Source of the DNA: Yinghuangia seranimata
Lineage (GTDB): Bacteria > Actinomycetota > Actinomycetes > Streptomycetales > Streptomycetaceae
Length of the DNA stretch: 64,000 nucleotides
Reading direction: 5' to 3'
Assembly (NCBI RefSeq): GCF_029953285.1
Contig: NZ_JASAOI010000022.1
Coordinates: forward strand, 124,001-188,000
A model generated the notes under the pieces. It searched no databases and was not told the origin of the DNA. It was given only the letters and a program-made list of their open reading frames with translations. The stretch's first letter is position 1; the number at the start of each line of letters is the position of its first letter. Of this stretch, positions 39,577 through 47,983 are shown piece after piece. Position numbers and translations under genes: made by a program.

Positions 39577-40541
39577 CCCAGTGCCTTCCGCAGTGCGTCG
39601 AGGTTGGCGTGCATCACCGAGAAGTAGTCGTCCTTGGCCTCGTCCTCGACGCCTTCCAGCGGGTCGAGGACGGCCGTGGTGGCTCCGGTGTCGCGGGCGA
39701 GGGTCTGCGCGGTCTTGGGGCTGGCGAGCGTCTCGAAGAACACGGTGGTGACGCCCTTGTCCCTGACCAGCTTCTGCAGCTCGGCGATGCGCGCGGGGGA
39801 GGGCTCCGACTCGGGGTTGACGCCGTTGACGCCGATCTGGTCGAGCCCGTAGCGCTCGGCGAGGTAGCCGAACGCGGCGTGGCTGGTGACGAACTCCTTG
39901 CGCCGGCATGTGGCCAGGCCGGCCTTGAAGTCGTTGTCGAGCGCTTCGAACTCGGCCTTGAGCTCGGCCGTGCGGTTGCGGTAGTCCTCCGCGTGCGCGG
40001 GGTCGGCCTTGGCGAGGCCCTCGCCGACGCCGTCCGCGATCGCCGCCATGCGGGTCGGGTCGAGCCATATGTGCGGGTCGCCGCCGGCCTTGGAGGCGTG
40101 GTCGTGGCCGTCGCCCGCGCCGTGCGCGTGGTCGTGCGTGCCGTCGACCTCGAGGCCGTGGTCCTCGAGCGGGCTGAACCTGGTGGCCTCGACGGTCCCG
40201 TTGTGGTGGTTCTGCGCGATGGCCTTGTCGACGGCGGGCTGCAGGCCCTTGAGGTAGACGACCAGGTCGGCGTCGCTGATGGACGCGACCTGCCGGGGCT
40301 TGAGCTCGAGGTCGTGCGGCTCCGCGCCGGGCTTGGTCAGGCTGGTGACCTTCACCTGGGGGCCGCCGATCTGCTGGGCGAGGAACTTCAGCGAGTAGAA
40401 CGCCGCGACGACGTCGACCTTGCCGCCGCCGTCCCCCGAGCTCGCGGACGCCTTGTCGTCCTTGCCGCACCCCGTGAGCAGGAGCGTCGACGCGGTGGCG
40501 GCGGCGAGCAGGGATGCCGGGACGGCACGGCGTATGTTCAT
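39567..40541 (-). CDS. znuA: Zinc ABC transporter binding lipoprotein ZnuA
   Basis: Extracytoplasmic zinc-binding protein of 324 aa, cluster A-I (SBP_bac_9). Signal peptide ends in lipobox LTGC. Zinc-binding features include the His/Asp-rich loop HDHAHGAGDGHDHA around residue 150, HIWLDPTRMAAIAD and TSHAAFGYLAERYGL. ATG 40541 is preferred: the predicted promoter places transcription start at this codon, so the message would be leaderless; ATG 40550 is an alternative. First gene of znuA-znuC-znuB-zur. Confidence 0.93.
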   Translation of the reverse strand: MNIRRAVPASLLAAATASTLLLTGCGKDDKASASSGDGGGKVDVVAAFYSLKFLAQQIGGPQVKVTSLTKPGAEPHDLELKPRQVASISDADLVVYLKGLQPAVDKAIAQNHHNGTVEATRFSPLEDHGLEVDGTHDHAHGAGDGHDHASKAGGDPHIWLDPTRMAAIADGVGEGLAKADPAHAEDYRNRTAELKAEFEALDNDFKAGLATCRRKEFVTSHAAFGYLAERYGLDQIGVNGVNPESEPSPARIAELQKLVRDKGVTTVFFETLASPKTAQTLARDTGATTAVLDPLEGVEDEAKDDYFSVMHANLDALRKALGCA

Positions 40542-40555
40542 GACAATCATTCTCA
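40541..40555. promoter_or_regulatory. Zur box 1
   Basis: TGACAATCATTCTCA, a 7-1-7 imperfect palindrome that overlaps the predicted -10 box and start codon of znuA. It matches box 2 at 12 of 15 positions. Confidence 0.88.
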
Positions 40556-40578
40556 ACTTTGCTGACAATGATTGTCAA
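40549..40578 (-). promoter_or_regulatory. Predicted znuA promoter
   Basis: On the minus strand, TTGACA (40578-40573) and GAGAAT (40554-40549) are separated by 18 bp, placing transcription start about 7 nt later at the znuA ATG. The -35 box lies in Zur box 2 and the -10 box in Zur box 1. Confidence 0.65.
40563..40577. promoter_or_regulatory. Zur box 2
   Basis: TGACAATGATTGTCA is a perfect 15-bp 7-1-7 palindrome matching the actinobacterial Zur operator pattern. Its centre is 22 bp (two helical turns) from that of box 1. It covers the -35 region of znuA. Confidence 0.93.
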
Positions 40579-40661
40579 TTGCGGATGGCCGGGGCGGGCG
40601 CCGCGGCGGGACTCCCGCCCGTCCGCGCGGTACGCGGTGCGGTATCCGGGGGAGAACGGAA

Positions 40662-40692
40662 TTGAACCCGGTACCCCCACCGCCGGTACCCT
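40662..40692 (+). promoter_or_regulatory. Possible glyS promoter
   Basis: TTGAAC (40662-40667) and TACCCT (40687-40692), spacer 19 bp, upstream of the glyS GTG at 40738. The spacer is longer than ideal. Confidence 0.4.
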
Positions 40693-40737
40693 TTGCGCAC
40701 ACGTCACTGACCGCATCGTCGCACCGAAGAGAGCATT

Positions 40738-42120
40738 GTGGCCGCCGACAAGATCGAGACCATCGTCAGCCTGAGCAAGCGCCGCGGGTTCGTCTTCCCG
40801 TGCAGCGAGATCTACGGCGGCCAGAAGGCCGCCTGGGACTACGGACCGCTCGGTGTGGAGCTCAAGGAGAACATCAAGCGCCAGTGGTGGCGGTCGATGG
40901 TCACCTCGCGCGACGACATCGTCGGTCTCGACTCCTCGGTCATCCTCGCCCGCGAGGTGTGGGAGGCGTCCGGCCACGTCGAGGCGTTCGTCGACCCGCT
41001 GACCGAGTGCACCTCGTGCCACAAGCGGTACCGCGCCGACCACCTCGAAGAGGCGTACGAGGCGAAGCACGGCCGCCCGCCGGCCAACGGCCTCGCGGAC
41101 CTCAACTGTCCGAACTGCGGCACCAAGGGCGCCTTCACCGAGCCGAAGATGTTCAACGGCCTGCTGCAGACCTACCTCGGCCCGACGCAGGACGAGTCCG
41201 GCCGCGCGTTCCTGCGCCCGGAGACCGCGCAGGGCATCTTCGTGAACTTCAAGCTGACGGCCGACGCCGCGCGCAAGAAGCCGCCGTTCGGCATCGCGCA
41301 GGTCGGCAAGAGCTTCCGCAACGAGATCACGCCGGGCAACTTCATCTTCCGCACCCGCGAGTTCGAGCAGATGGAGATGGAGTTCTTCGTCAAGCCGGGC
41401 GAGGACGAGCAGTGGCACGAGTACTGGCTCCAGGAGCGCTGGAACTGGTACACGGGCCTCGGCCTGCGCGAGGAGAACATGCGCTTCTTCGAGCACCCGA
41501 AGGAGAAGCTGTCGCACTACTCGAAGCGGACCGCGGACATCGAGTACCGCTTCCAGTTCGGCGGCAACGAGTTCGGTGAGCTCGAAGGCGTCGCGAACCG
41601 CACCGACTTCGACCTGACGACGCACTCGAAGCACTCCGGCACCGACCTCTCCTTCTTCGACCAGGAGACGAAGGAGCGCTGGATGCCGTACGTCATCGAG
41701 CCGGCGGCCGGTGTGAACCGCGCGATGCTCGCCTTCATGCTCGACGCGTACAACGAGGACGAGGCCCCCAACGCCAAGGGCGTCATGGAGAAGCGCGTCG
41801 TGATGCGCCTCGACCCGCGCCTGGCGCCGGTCAAGGCCGCGGTGCTGCCGCTGTCGCGCAACGCCGACCTGTCGCCGAAGGCCCGCGGCCTGGCCGCCGA
41901 CCTGCGGAAGTTCTGGAACGTCGACTTCGACGACGCGGGTGCCATCGGCCGCCGCTACCGCCGCCAGGACGAGATCGGCACGCCGTTCTGCATCACGGTC
42001 GACTTCGACACCCTCGAGGACAACGCCGTGACCATCCGCGACCGCGACACGATGGGCCAGGAGCGCGTCTCGCTGGACCGCGTGCAGGAGTTCCTCGCGC
42101 CGCGTCTGCTCGGCTGCTGA
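40738..42120 (+). CDS. glyS: Glycine--tRNA ligase
   Basis: Class II aminoacyl-tRNA synthetase charging tRNA-Gly, 460 aa, the homodimeric (alpha2) type. It contains [17 protein letters not shown], motif 2 [21 protein letters not shown] and motif 3-like [13 protein letters not shown], plus a zinc-type insertion ([13 protein letters not shown]). GTG start. It is divergent from znuA, so zinc and glycyl-tRNA genes share this promoter region, which is also the Streptomyces order. Confidence 0.96.
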   Translation: MAADKIETIVSLSKRRGFVFPCSEIYGGQKAAWDYGPLGVELKENIKRQWWRSMVTSRDDIVGLDSSVILAREVWEASGHVEAFVDPLTECTSCHKRYRADHLEEAYEAKHGRPPANGLADLNCPNCGTKGAFTEPKMFNGLLQTYLGPTQDESGRAFLRPETAQGIFVNFKLTADAARKKPPFGIAQVGKSFRNEITPGNFIFRTREFEQMEMEFFVKPGEDEQWHEYWLQERWNWYTGLGLREENMRFFEHPKEKLSHYSKRTADIEYRFQFGGNEFGELEGVANRTDFDLTTHSKHSGTDLSFFDQETKERWMPYVIEPAAGVNRAMLAFMLDAYNEDEAPNAKGVMEKRVVMRLDPRLAPVKAAVLPLSRNADLSPKARGLAADLRKFWNVDFDDAGAIGRRYRRQDEIGTPFCITVDFDTLEDNAVTIRDRDTMGQERVSLDRVQEFLAPRLLGC

Positions 42121-42144
42121 CCGGCCGACCGATCAACGGTTGAC

Positions 42145-42194
42145 GGGGGCCGCGGCCGCCGCACACTCCCCGAGTGCGACGGCCGCCGGCCCCC
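42145..42194. terminator. Long imperfect hairpin between glyS and the NADAR gene
   Basis: GGGGG at 42145-42149 begins a left arm of about 20 bases that pairs, with one bulge and one G-T, with the right arm ending in CCCCC at 42190-42194. The inner CACTC-GAGTG closes it. Likely a bidirectional terminator for convergent genes. Confidence 0.7.
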
Positions 42195-42245
42195 GGCGCC
42201 GAACGCCCCACGCCCACCCCCCGTGGCGGCGTGGGGCGGACCCCC

Positions 42246-42896
42246 TCAGCGCCCCTCGGGAAGGTCCTCCGCCCGCAGCCGCGCCCGCGCCTCCATGAGC
42301 GCGAAACCCAGCAGGTTCAGGCCCCGCCACTGGTCCGGACGCGGCGCGCGCTCGTCCTGCGCCGCCAGCCCGATGCCCCAGATCCGGTCGAGCGGGCTCG
42401 CCTCCACCAACACGCGGCCGCCCGTGCCGAGCAGGAACGCGCGAAGCTCCGGGTGCTGCCCGAACTTGGCCACGTTGCCCGCCACCACGAGCTCGAACCG
42501 CGCGTCGCACCACGTGCGTTCGTCGAAACCGCGGACCTGGCGCCCGACCGCCTTGGCCGCCTTCGGATGCGGTGCGTCGACCGCCCGCCGCTCGGCGGCG
42601 GCGTCCCCGAACAGGCGGGCCTTGCCGGCCATCATCCAGTGCTCGGCGGTCGCATAGGTCACGCCGTCGACCGTGAACGGCGTCGGCGCCCACTGGCTCA
42701 GACACGCCGCCCCCACCCTGCCGTCCTCCGGTGCCTGGTGGCCCCAGAAGAACAGGTACTTCACCTTCCGCCCCGCCTCGACGAGCGCCCGCAGCGCGTC
42801 GGCGTCGCGCGGCTCGCCGTGCCGTGCGCCGGCCTGCTCCTCGACGCCCTCGTCGGCCGCCCCTGCGGCACCCACCCGCGCGGTTTCCATGCCCAT
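42246..42896 (-). CDS. NADAR-domain protein (DUF1768, YbiA-like)
   Basis: Protein of 216 aa; the C-terminal ~160 residues form a NADAR domain: KYLFFWGHQ, ACLSQWAPTPFTVDG, YATAEHWMMAGKARLFGD, GNVAKFGQHPELRAFLLGTG and EASPLDRIWGIGLAAQD. Family members cleave N-glycosidic bonds of riboflavin intermediates or ADP-ribose adducts. ATG 42896 follows GGGGACGG; the longer frame from 42941 is less supported. It is divergent from dusB with an AT-rich palindrome between them. Confidence 0.85.
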   Translation of the reverse strand: MGMETARVGAAGAADEGVEEQAGARHGEPRDADALRALVEAGRKVKYLFFWGHQAPEDGRVGAACLSQWAPTPFTVDGVTYATAEHWMMAGKARLFGDAAAERRAVDAPHPKAAKAVGRQVRGFDERTWCDARFELVVAGNVAKFGQHPELRAFLLGTGGRVLVEASPLDRIWGIGLAAQDERAPRPDQWRGLNLLGFALMEARARLRAEDLPEGR

Positions 42897-42978
42897 GACC
42901 CGTCCCCGATGCGATCGTCCGTGCGGCTGCCCGGCTGACACGACCCATCGTGGCAGGGCTCACCGACCTCGCGCCAGG

Positions 42979-43003
42979 GGTTTTTCTCTATCTGAGAAAA
43001 ACC
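42979..43003. promoter_or_regulatory. AT-rich palindrome between the NADAR and dusB genes
   Basis: GGTTTTTCTC (42979-42988) and GAGAAAAACC (42994-43003) are perfect 10-bp inverted arms around TATCT. It stands out in this GC-rich window and lies between two divergent starts, so an operator is more likely than a terminator. A -10-like GACAAT at 43032-43037 follows, on the dusB side. Confidence 0.6.
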
Positions 43004-43075
43004 GGGGCGGCGGGCGCCCGCCGCCGTAGGCGACAATGGGTGGATCCGCCCGCCGCCGAACCGGAGCAGACCGCC

Positions 43076-44257
43076 ATGACCTCGTCCGCCACCACCACCG
43101 CCGGGAACCCGGCGACCGAGTTCGCCCCGCTGCGGCTGGGCGGGGTCGAGGTGTGGCCTCCCGTGGTCCTGGCGCCGATGGCCGGCATCACGAACGCGCC
43201 GTTCCGGACGCTGTGCCAGGAGCAGGCCGAACAGGCCACCGAGGCGCGCCCCGCCGGGCTCTACGTCAGCGAGATGATCACGACGCGCGCGCTGGTCGAG
43301 CGCGACGACAAGACGATGCGGCTCATCCGCTTCGCCGAGACCGAACGCCCGCGCAGCATCCAGCTCTACGGCGTCCACCCCGACGTCGTCGGCCGCGCCG
43401 TCGCGATGATCGTCGACGAGGACCTCGCCGACCACATCGACCTCAACTTCGGCTGCCCCGTCCCCAAGGTCACCCGCAAAGGCGGCGGCTCGGCACTGCC
43501 CTACAAGCGCAACCTGCTGCGCGACATCCTGCGCTCCGCGGTCAAGAACGCCCGCCACCTCCCGGTCACCATGAAGATGCGCAAGGGCATCGACGACGAC
43601 CACCTCACCTACCTCGACGCCGGGCGCATCGCCCAGGACGAGGGCGTCACGTGGGTCGCGCTGCACGGCCGCACCGCGCAGCAGCACTACGGCGGCACCG
43701 CGGACTGGTCCTCCATCGCGCGCCTCAAGGAGGCCGTCGACATCCCGGTGCTCGGCAACGGCGACATCTGGGACGCCGACGACGCGCTGCGCATGCTCCG
43801 CGAGACCGGCTGCGACGGCGTCGTCGTCGGCCGCGGCTGCCTGGGACGACCGTGGCTCTTCCGCGATCTGGTCTCCGTCTTCGAGGGCAGCGACCGGCGC
43901 GCCCGCCCCGCGCTGCGCGAGGTCGCCGCCGTCATGCGCCGGCACGCCGAGCTGCTCGGCGGGTGGATGGGCGAGGAACGCGGCGTCACCGACTTCCGCA
44001 AGCACGTCGCCTGGTACACCAAGGGCTTCTCGGTCGGCTCCGAGATGCGCCGCGGCCTCGCCATGGTCGGCGACCTCGCCGAGCTCGACGCGCTGCTGGC
44101 CGGCCTCCACCTCGACCAGCCCTGGCCGACCGGCGCCGACGGCCCGCGCGGCCGCACCGCGGGCGGCAAGAAGGTCGTGCTGCCCGAAGGCTGGCTCGAC
44201 GACCCCGAGTGCGCCCTCCCGCCGACCGACGCGGAACTCGACCACTCGGGCGGCTGA
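43076..44257 (+). CDS. dusB: tRNA-dihydrouridine synthase (DusB type)
   Basis: FMN enzyme that reduces uridines in tRNA to dihydrouridine, 393 aa. Family features: VVLAPMAGITNAPFRTLC, IDLNFGCPVPKVTRKGGGSAL with the catalytic Cys, TMKMRKGIDDDHLTY, LHGRTAQQHYGG, and IPVLGNGDIWDADDALRML followed by GRGCLGRPWLF. The C-terminal helical domain is present. ATG 43076 follows GGAG; the in-frame extension from 42950 overlaps the palindrome and is not used. Confidence 0.93.
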   Translation: MTSSATTTAGNPATEFAPLRLGGVEVWPPVVLAPMAGITNAPFRTLCQEQAEQATEARPAGLYVSEMITTRALVERDDKTMRLIRFAETERPRSIQLYGVHPDVVGRAVAMIVDEDLADHIDLNFGCPVPKVTRKGGGSALPYKRNLLRDILRSAVKNARHLPVTMKMRKGIDDDHLTYLDAGRIAQDEGVTWVALHGRTAQQHYGGTADWSSIARLKEAVDIPVLGNGDIWDADDALRMLRETGCDGVVVGRGCLGRPWLFRDLVSVFEGSDRRARPALREVAAVMRRHAELLGGWMGEERGVTDFRKHVAWYTKGFSVGSEMRRGLAMVGDLAELDALLAGLHLDQPWPTGADGPRGRTAGGKKVVLPEGWLDDPECALPPTDAELDHSGG

Positions 44258-44263
44258 GCGGCT

Positions 44264-44287
44264 CCACGTGCCGACCCGCGCACGTGG
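44264..44287 (+). terminator. Hairpin after dusB
   Basis: CCACGTGC (44264-44271) and GCACGTGG (44280-44287) form an 8-bp perfect stem 7 bases after the dusB stop; no T-tract. Confidence 0.55.
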
Positions 44288-44449
44288 CGTGATCCTGATA
44301 CGAGGACCTTTCCGTACCGCACGGACGGGTACGCTCCCGGCCATCAGGGCAATTGGGCCGCGCGGACACCGCCGGTTCGAACAACGGGGCCTCCCTCGGC
44401 CCCGTCCAGGCGGTCACGCGGCTCTCCATCGTGCGCGAGGGGGAAACCC

Positions 44450-47197
44450 GTGCCGAACACGCCGAAATTCGTCTACGCCTTCTCCGAGGGCAACAAGGAC
44501 CTCAAGGACCTGCTCGGGGGCAAGGGCGCCAACCTGGCCGAGATGGCCAACCTCGGGCTGCCGGTGCCGCCCGGCTTCACCATCACGACCGAGGCCTGCC
44601 GCGCCTACCTCGCCGAAGGCGCCGAACCCGCAGGGCTGCACGACGAGGTCCAGCGCCACCTGAGCGCCCTCGAGGAGGGCATGGGACGCCGCCTCGGCGA
44701 CCCGGACGACCCGCTGCTGGTGTCCGTGCGCTCCGGCGCCGCGTTCTCGATGCCCGGGATGATGGACACCGTCCTCAACATCGGGCTGACCGACGCCTCC
44801 GTCGCCGGGCTCGCCGCCCAGGCCGACGACGAGCGCTTCGCGTGGGACTCGTACCGCAGGCTCATCCAGATGTTCGGCAAGACCGTCCTCGGCGTCGACG
44901 GGGACCTGTTCGAGGAGCGCCTCGACGCCGCCAAGCGGGCCAAGGGCGCCAGCTCCGACCTCGACCTGGACGCCGCCGACCTGCGCGCCCTCGTCGACGC
45001 CTACAAGGCCCTCGTCGCCAAGGAGGCCGGCCGCGACTTCCCGCAGGACCCGCGCGCCCAGCTCGACCTCGCCGTGCGCGCGGTCTTCGCCTCCTGGAAC
45101 GGCGACCGGGCCCGGCTCTACCGCCGCCAGGAGCGGATCCCGGACAACCTCGGCACCGCCGTGAACATCGTCGCGATGGTGTTCGGCAACCTCGGCGCCG
45201 ACTCCGGCACCGGCGTCGCCTTCACCCGCGACCCCGCCACCGGCAAACAGGGGGTCTACGGCGACTACCTCGCCAACGCGCAGGGGGAGGACGTCGTCGC
45301 CGGCATCCGCAACACCGTGCCGCTGGCCGAGCTCGAGCGGCTCGACAAGCCGTCCTACGACCGGCTGCTGGAGATCATGGAGATCCTCGAGGGCCACTAC
45401 CGCGACCTGTGCGACATCGAGTTCACCATCGAACGCGGCGCCCTGTGGATGCTCCAGACCCGGGTCGGCAAGCGCACCGCCGAGGCCGCCTTCCGCATCG
45501 CCGCGCAGCTCGTCGACCAGGGCCTGATCGACGACGACGAGGCCCTGCGCCGGGTCTCGGGCGCGCAGCTCGCGCAGCTGATGTTCCCGCGCTTCGCCGC
45601 CGCGTCCGACGGTGCGGACGCGGACGCGCCCGAACCGGTCGCCGAGGGGATCGCCGCGTCCCCCGGCGCGGCGGTCGGCCGCGCGGTGTTCGACCAGGCC
45701 ACCGCGGTCGCGTGGGCGGCCCGTGGCGACCGCGTCATCCTGGTGCGCCGGGAGACGAATCCGGACGATCTCGCCGGCATGGTCGCCGCCGAGGGCATCC
45801 TCACCAGCCGCGGCGGCAAGACCTCGCACGCCGCCGTCGTGGCCCGCGGCATGGGCAAGACCTGCGTGTGCGGGGCCGAGGCGCTGGCCGTCGACCCGCG
45901 CGGCAAGCGGTTCACCGCACGGGACGGCGTCGTCGTCGAGGAGGGCGACGTCATCTCCGTCGACGGCACCAACGGCAAGGTCTACCTCGGCGAGGTCCCC
46001 GTGGTGCCCTCCCCGGTCGTCGACTACTTCGAGGGCCGCGCGACGCCCGACGGCGAGGGACAGGACGGGCTGCTGACCGCCGTCGACCGCATCGTCGGGC
46101 ACGCCGACCGCGTGCGGCGGCTGCGCGTCCGCGCCAACGCCGACACCGGCGAGGACGCCGCCCGAGCCCGCAGGTTCGGCGCGCAGGGCATCGGCCTGCT
46201 GCGCACCGAGCACATGTTCCTCGGCGAGCGGCGCAAGCACGTCGAGCGGCTCGTCCTCGCCGACACCGACGACTCGCGCGCGGCCGCGCTGGAAGCGCTG
46301 CTGCCGTTGCAGCGCCAGGACTTCGCCGAGGTGCTCGCCGCGATGGACGGCCTGCCGGTCACCATCCGGCTGCTCGACCCGCCGCTGCACGAGTTCCTGC
46401 CCGACCTGACCGAGCTGTCGGTCAAGGTCGCGCTCGCCGACGAGCGCGGCACCGGGTCGGACGAGGACCGCGCGCTGCTGGACGCCGTGCGCCGGCTGCA
46501 CGAGCAGAACCCGATGCTCGGCCTGCGCGGGGTCCGCCTCGGCCTGGTCGTCCCCGGACTGTTCGCCATGCAGGTCCGCGCGATCGCCGAGGCCGCCGCC
46601 GACCGGCTGCGCGCGGGCGGCGCGCCGCACCCCGAGATCATGGTCCCGCTGGTGGGCGGCGTCCAGGAGCTGGAGATCGTCCGCGACGAGGCGCTGCGGG
46701 TGCTCGCGGAGGTCGGCGCGGAGCACGGTGTCCCGCTCGACCTCCCGATCGGCACCATGATCGAGCTGCCGCGCGCCGCGCTGACCGCCGGGCAGATCGC
46801 CGGCTCCGCCGAGTTCTTCTCCTTCGGCACCAACGACCTCACGCAGACCACGTGGGGGTTCTCCCGCGACGACGTCGAGGCGTCGTTCTTCGCGGCCTAC
46901 CTGGACGCGGGCGTCTTCGGCGTCTCGCCGTTCGAGTCCCTCGACCGGGACGGGGTCGGCCGCCTCGTCGCGCTCGCCGCCGCCGAGGGCCGCGCCACCC
47001 GCCCCGGCCTGGGCCTCGGGGTGTGCGGCGAGCACGGCGGCGACCCCGACTCGGTGCGGTTCTTCCACGACACCGGGCTCGACTACGTCTCGTGCTCGCC
47101 GTTCCGGCTCCCCGTCGCCCGACTCGAGGCCGGCCGCGCCGCCGTGCTCGACGGCCGCGCGCACGGCACGGGCGGAGGCACCGCCGACACCCGCTGA
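44450..47197 (+). CDS. ppdK: Pyruvate, phosphate dikinase
   Basis: Interconverts pyruvate + ATP + Pi with PEP + AMP + PPi; 915 aa, full length. Domains in order: N-terminal nucleotide-binding (LLGGKGANLAEMANLGLPVPPGF, SVRSGAAFSMPGMMDTVLNIG), the phosphohistidine domain with GGKTSHAAVVARGMG (phospho-His), and the C-terminal PEP/pyruvate barrel with MIELPRAALTAG, FGTNDLTQTTWGFSRDD and the catalytic Cys in GVCGEHGG. GTG start after GAGGGGGA. Gluconeogenic or PEP-balancing role is inferred. A TetR-family regulator follows. Confidence 0.96.
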   Translation: MPNTPKFVYAFSEGNKDLKDLLGGKGANLAEMANLGLPVPPGFTITTEACRAYLAEGAEPAGLHDEVQRHLSALEEGMGRRLGDPDDPLLVSVRSGAAFSMPGMMDTVLNIGLTDASVAGLAAQADDERFAWDSYRRLIQMFGKTVLGVDGDLFEERLDAAKRAKGASSDLDLDAADLRALVDAYKALVAKEAGRDFPQDPRAQLDLAVRAVFASWNGDRARLYRRQERIPDNLGTAVNIVAMVFGNLGADSGTGVAFTRDPATGKQGVYGDYLANAQGEDVVAGIRNTVPLAELERLDKPSYDRLLEIMEILEGHYRDLCDIEFTIERGALWMLQTRVGKRTAEAAFRIAAQLVDQGLIDDDEALRRVSGAQLAQLMFPRFAAASDGADADAPEPVAEGIAASPGAAVGRAVFDQATAVAWAARGDRVILVRRETNPDDLAGMVAAEGILTSRGGKTSHAAVVARGMGKTCVCGAEALAVDPRGKRFTARDGVVVEEGDVISVDGTNGKVYLGEVPVVPSPVVDYFEGRATPDGEGQDGLLTAVDRIVGHADRVRRLRVRANADTGEDAARARRFGAQGIGLLRTEHMFLGERRKHVERLVLADTDDSRAAALEALLPLQRQDFAEVLAAMDGLPVTIRLLDPPLHEFLPDLTELSVKVALADERGTGSDEDRALLDAVRRLHEQNPMLGLRGVRLGLVVPGLFAMQVRAIAEAAADRLRAGGAPHPEIMVPLVGGVQELEIVRDEALRVLAEVGAEHGVPLDLPIGTMIELPRAALTAGQIAGSAEFFSFGTNDLTQTTWGFSRDDVEASFFAAYLDAGVFGVSPFESLDRDGVGRLVALAAAEGRATRPGLGLGVCGEHGGDPDSVRFFHDTGLDYVSCSPFRLPVARLEAGRAAVLDGRAHGTGGGTADTR

Positions 47198-47232
47198 CGG
47201 GGACTTCGCACGGGATCGCTGCGGGGCGCCTT

Positions 47233-47247
47233 CCGGGGACTCCCCGG
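47233..47247 (+). terminator. Small hairpin after ppdK
   Basis: CCGGGG and CCCCGG (47233-47238, 47242-47247) with a 3-nt loop, 36 bases after the ppdK stop. Short; weak terminator at best. Confidence 0.35.
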
Positions 47248-47280
47248 CGGGTTCGTCGCACGTCGATGGCGCGGGCGCCC

Positions 47281-47311
47281 TTGAAACCCGGCCGTGTCGA
47301 CGCTCTACAGT
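47281..47311 (+). promoter_or_regulatory. Leaderless promoter of the TetR gene
   Basis: TTGAAA (47281-47286) and TACAGT (47306-47311) with a 19-bp spacer; transcription would start at or next to the GTG at 47318. Confidence 0.5.
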
Positions 47312-47317
47312 GATCCC

Positions 47318-47983
47318 GTGCCGAAGATACGAGCAGCCTCCGTCGCCGAGCACCGCGCCATGCAGCACGCCGCCCTGCTCGACGCCGCCCGCGCCCTGCT
47401 GGACGAGGGCGGATTCGCCGCACTGACCTTCCCCGCACTCGCCGAGCGCACCGGGCTCGCCCGGTCCTCGGTCTACGAGTACTTCCGCTCGCGGGCCGCG
47501 GTCGTCGAGGAACTGTGCGCCGTCGACCTGCCGGCCTGGGTCGCCGAGGTCGAGAACGCCATGGCCGCCGTCGAGGACCCGGCCGGCAAGATCGCGGCGT
47601 ACGTCCACCGCCAGCTGGAGCTGGTCGGCGACCGCACGCACCGCGTGGTCGTGGCGATCTCGACCGGCGAGCTGGACGCGGGCGCGCGCGAGCGCATCCG
47701 CGCGGCGCACGGGCGCATCGTCGAACTCGTCGTCAGCGCGCTGGCCGACCTCGGCCACCCGGACCCGATGCTGGTCGCCTCGCTCGTGCAGGGCATGGTC
47801 GACGCGGCGGTGCGCCGGATCGAGTGCGGGGCGGACGGCCGCGAGGTGACCGCCGCGACGCTGGGCCTGGTCCTCGGCGGCGTTGCCGAGGTGCGGCTGC
47901 CCGAGCCCGCGCCGGAGCCCGCCGACGAAGCCGGCGAGCCCGCCGTGGACCAGCCGGCCGACGAGCTGTCGCCCACGGCGTAG
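47318..47983 (+). CDS. TetR/AcrR-family transcriptional regulator
   Basis: Protein of 221 aa. The N-terminal helix-turn-helix reads HAALLDAARALLDEGGFAALTF followed by ALAERTGLARSSVYEYFRSRAAVVEEL, a typical TetR recognition helix. The C-terminal ligand domain has YVHRQLELVGDRTHRVVVAIS and an acidic Pro/Ala tail. GTG 47318 (MPKIRAA) is preferred over GTG 47294 because the promoter predicts transcription start there. It follows ppdK on the same strand; its targets and ligand are unknown. Confidence 0.88.
   Translation: MPKIRAASVAEHRAMQHAALLDAARALLDEGGFAALTFPALAERTGLARSSVYEYFRSRAAVVEELCAVDLPAWVAEVENAMAAVEDPAGKIAAYVHRQLELVGDRTHRVVVAISTGELDAGARERIRAAHGRIVELVVSALADLGHPDPMLVASLVQGMVDAAVRRIECGADGREVTAATLGLVLGGVAEVRLPEPAPEPADEAGEPAVDQPADELSPTA

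Noticed and set aside
40658-40668. A tRNA-like T-arm sequence on the minus strand upstream of glyS
   Set aside because: The GGTTCAATTCC string lacks a paired T-stem, D-arm and anticodon arm, so no cloverleaf forms.
38752-41634. A 960-codon frame extending znuC upstream across znuA and glyS
   Set aside because: The true znuC start with ribosome site is at 39576; the extension is antisense or out of frame to znuA and glyS.
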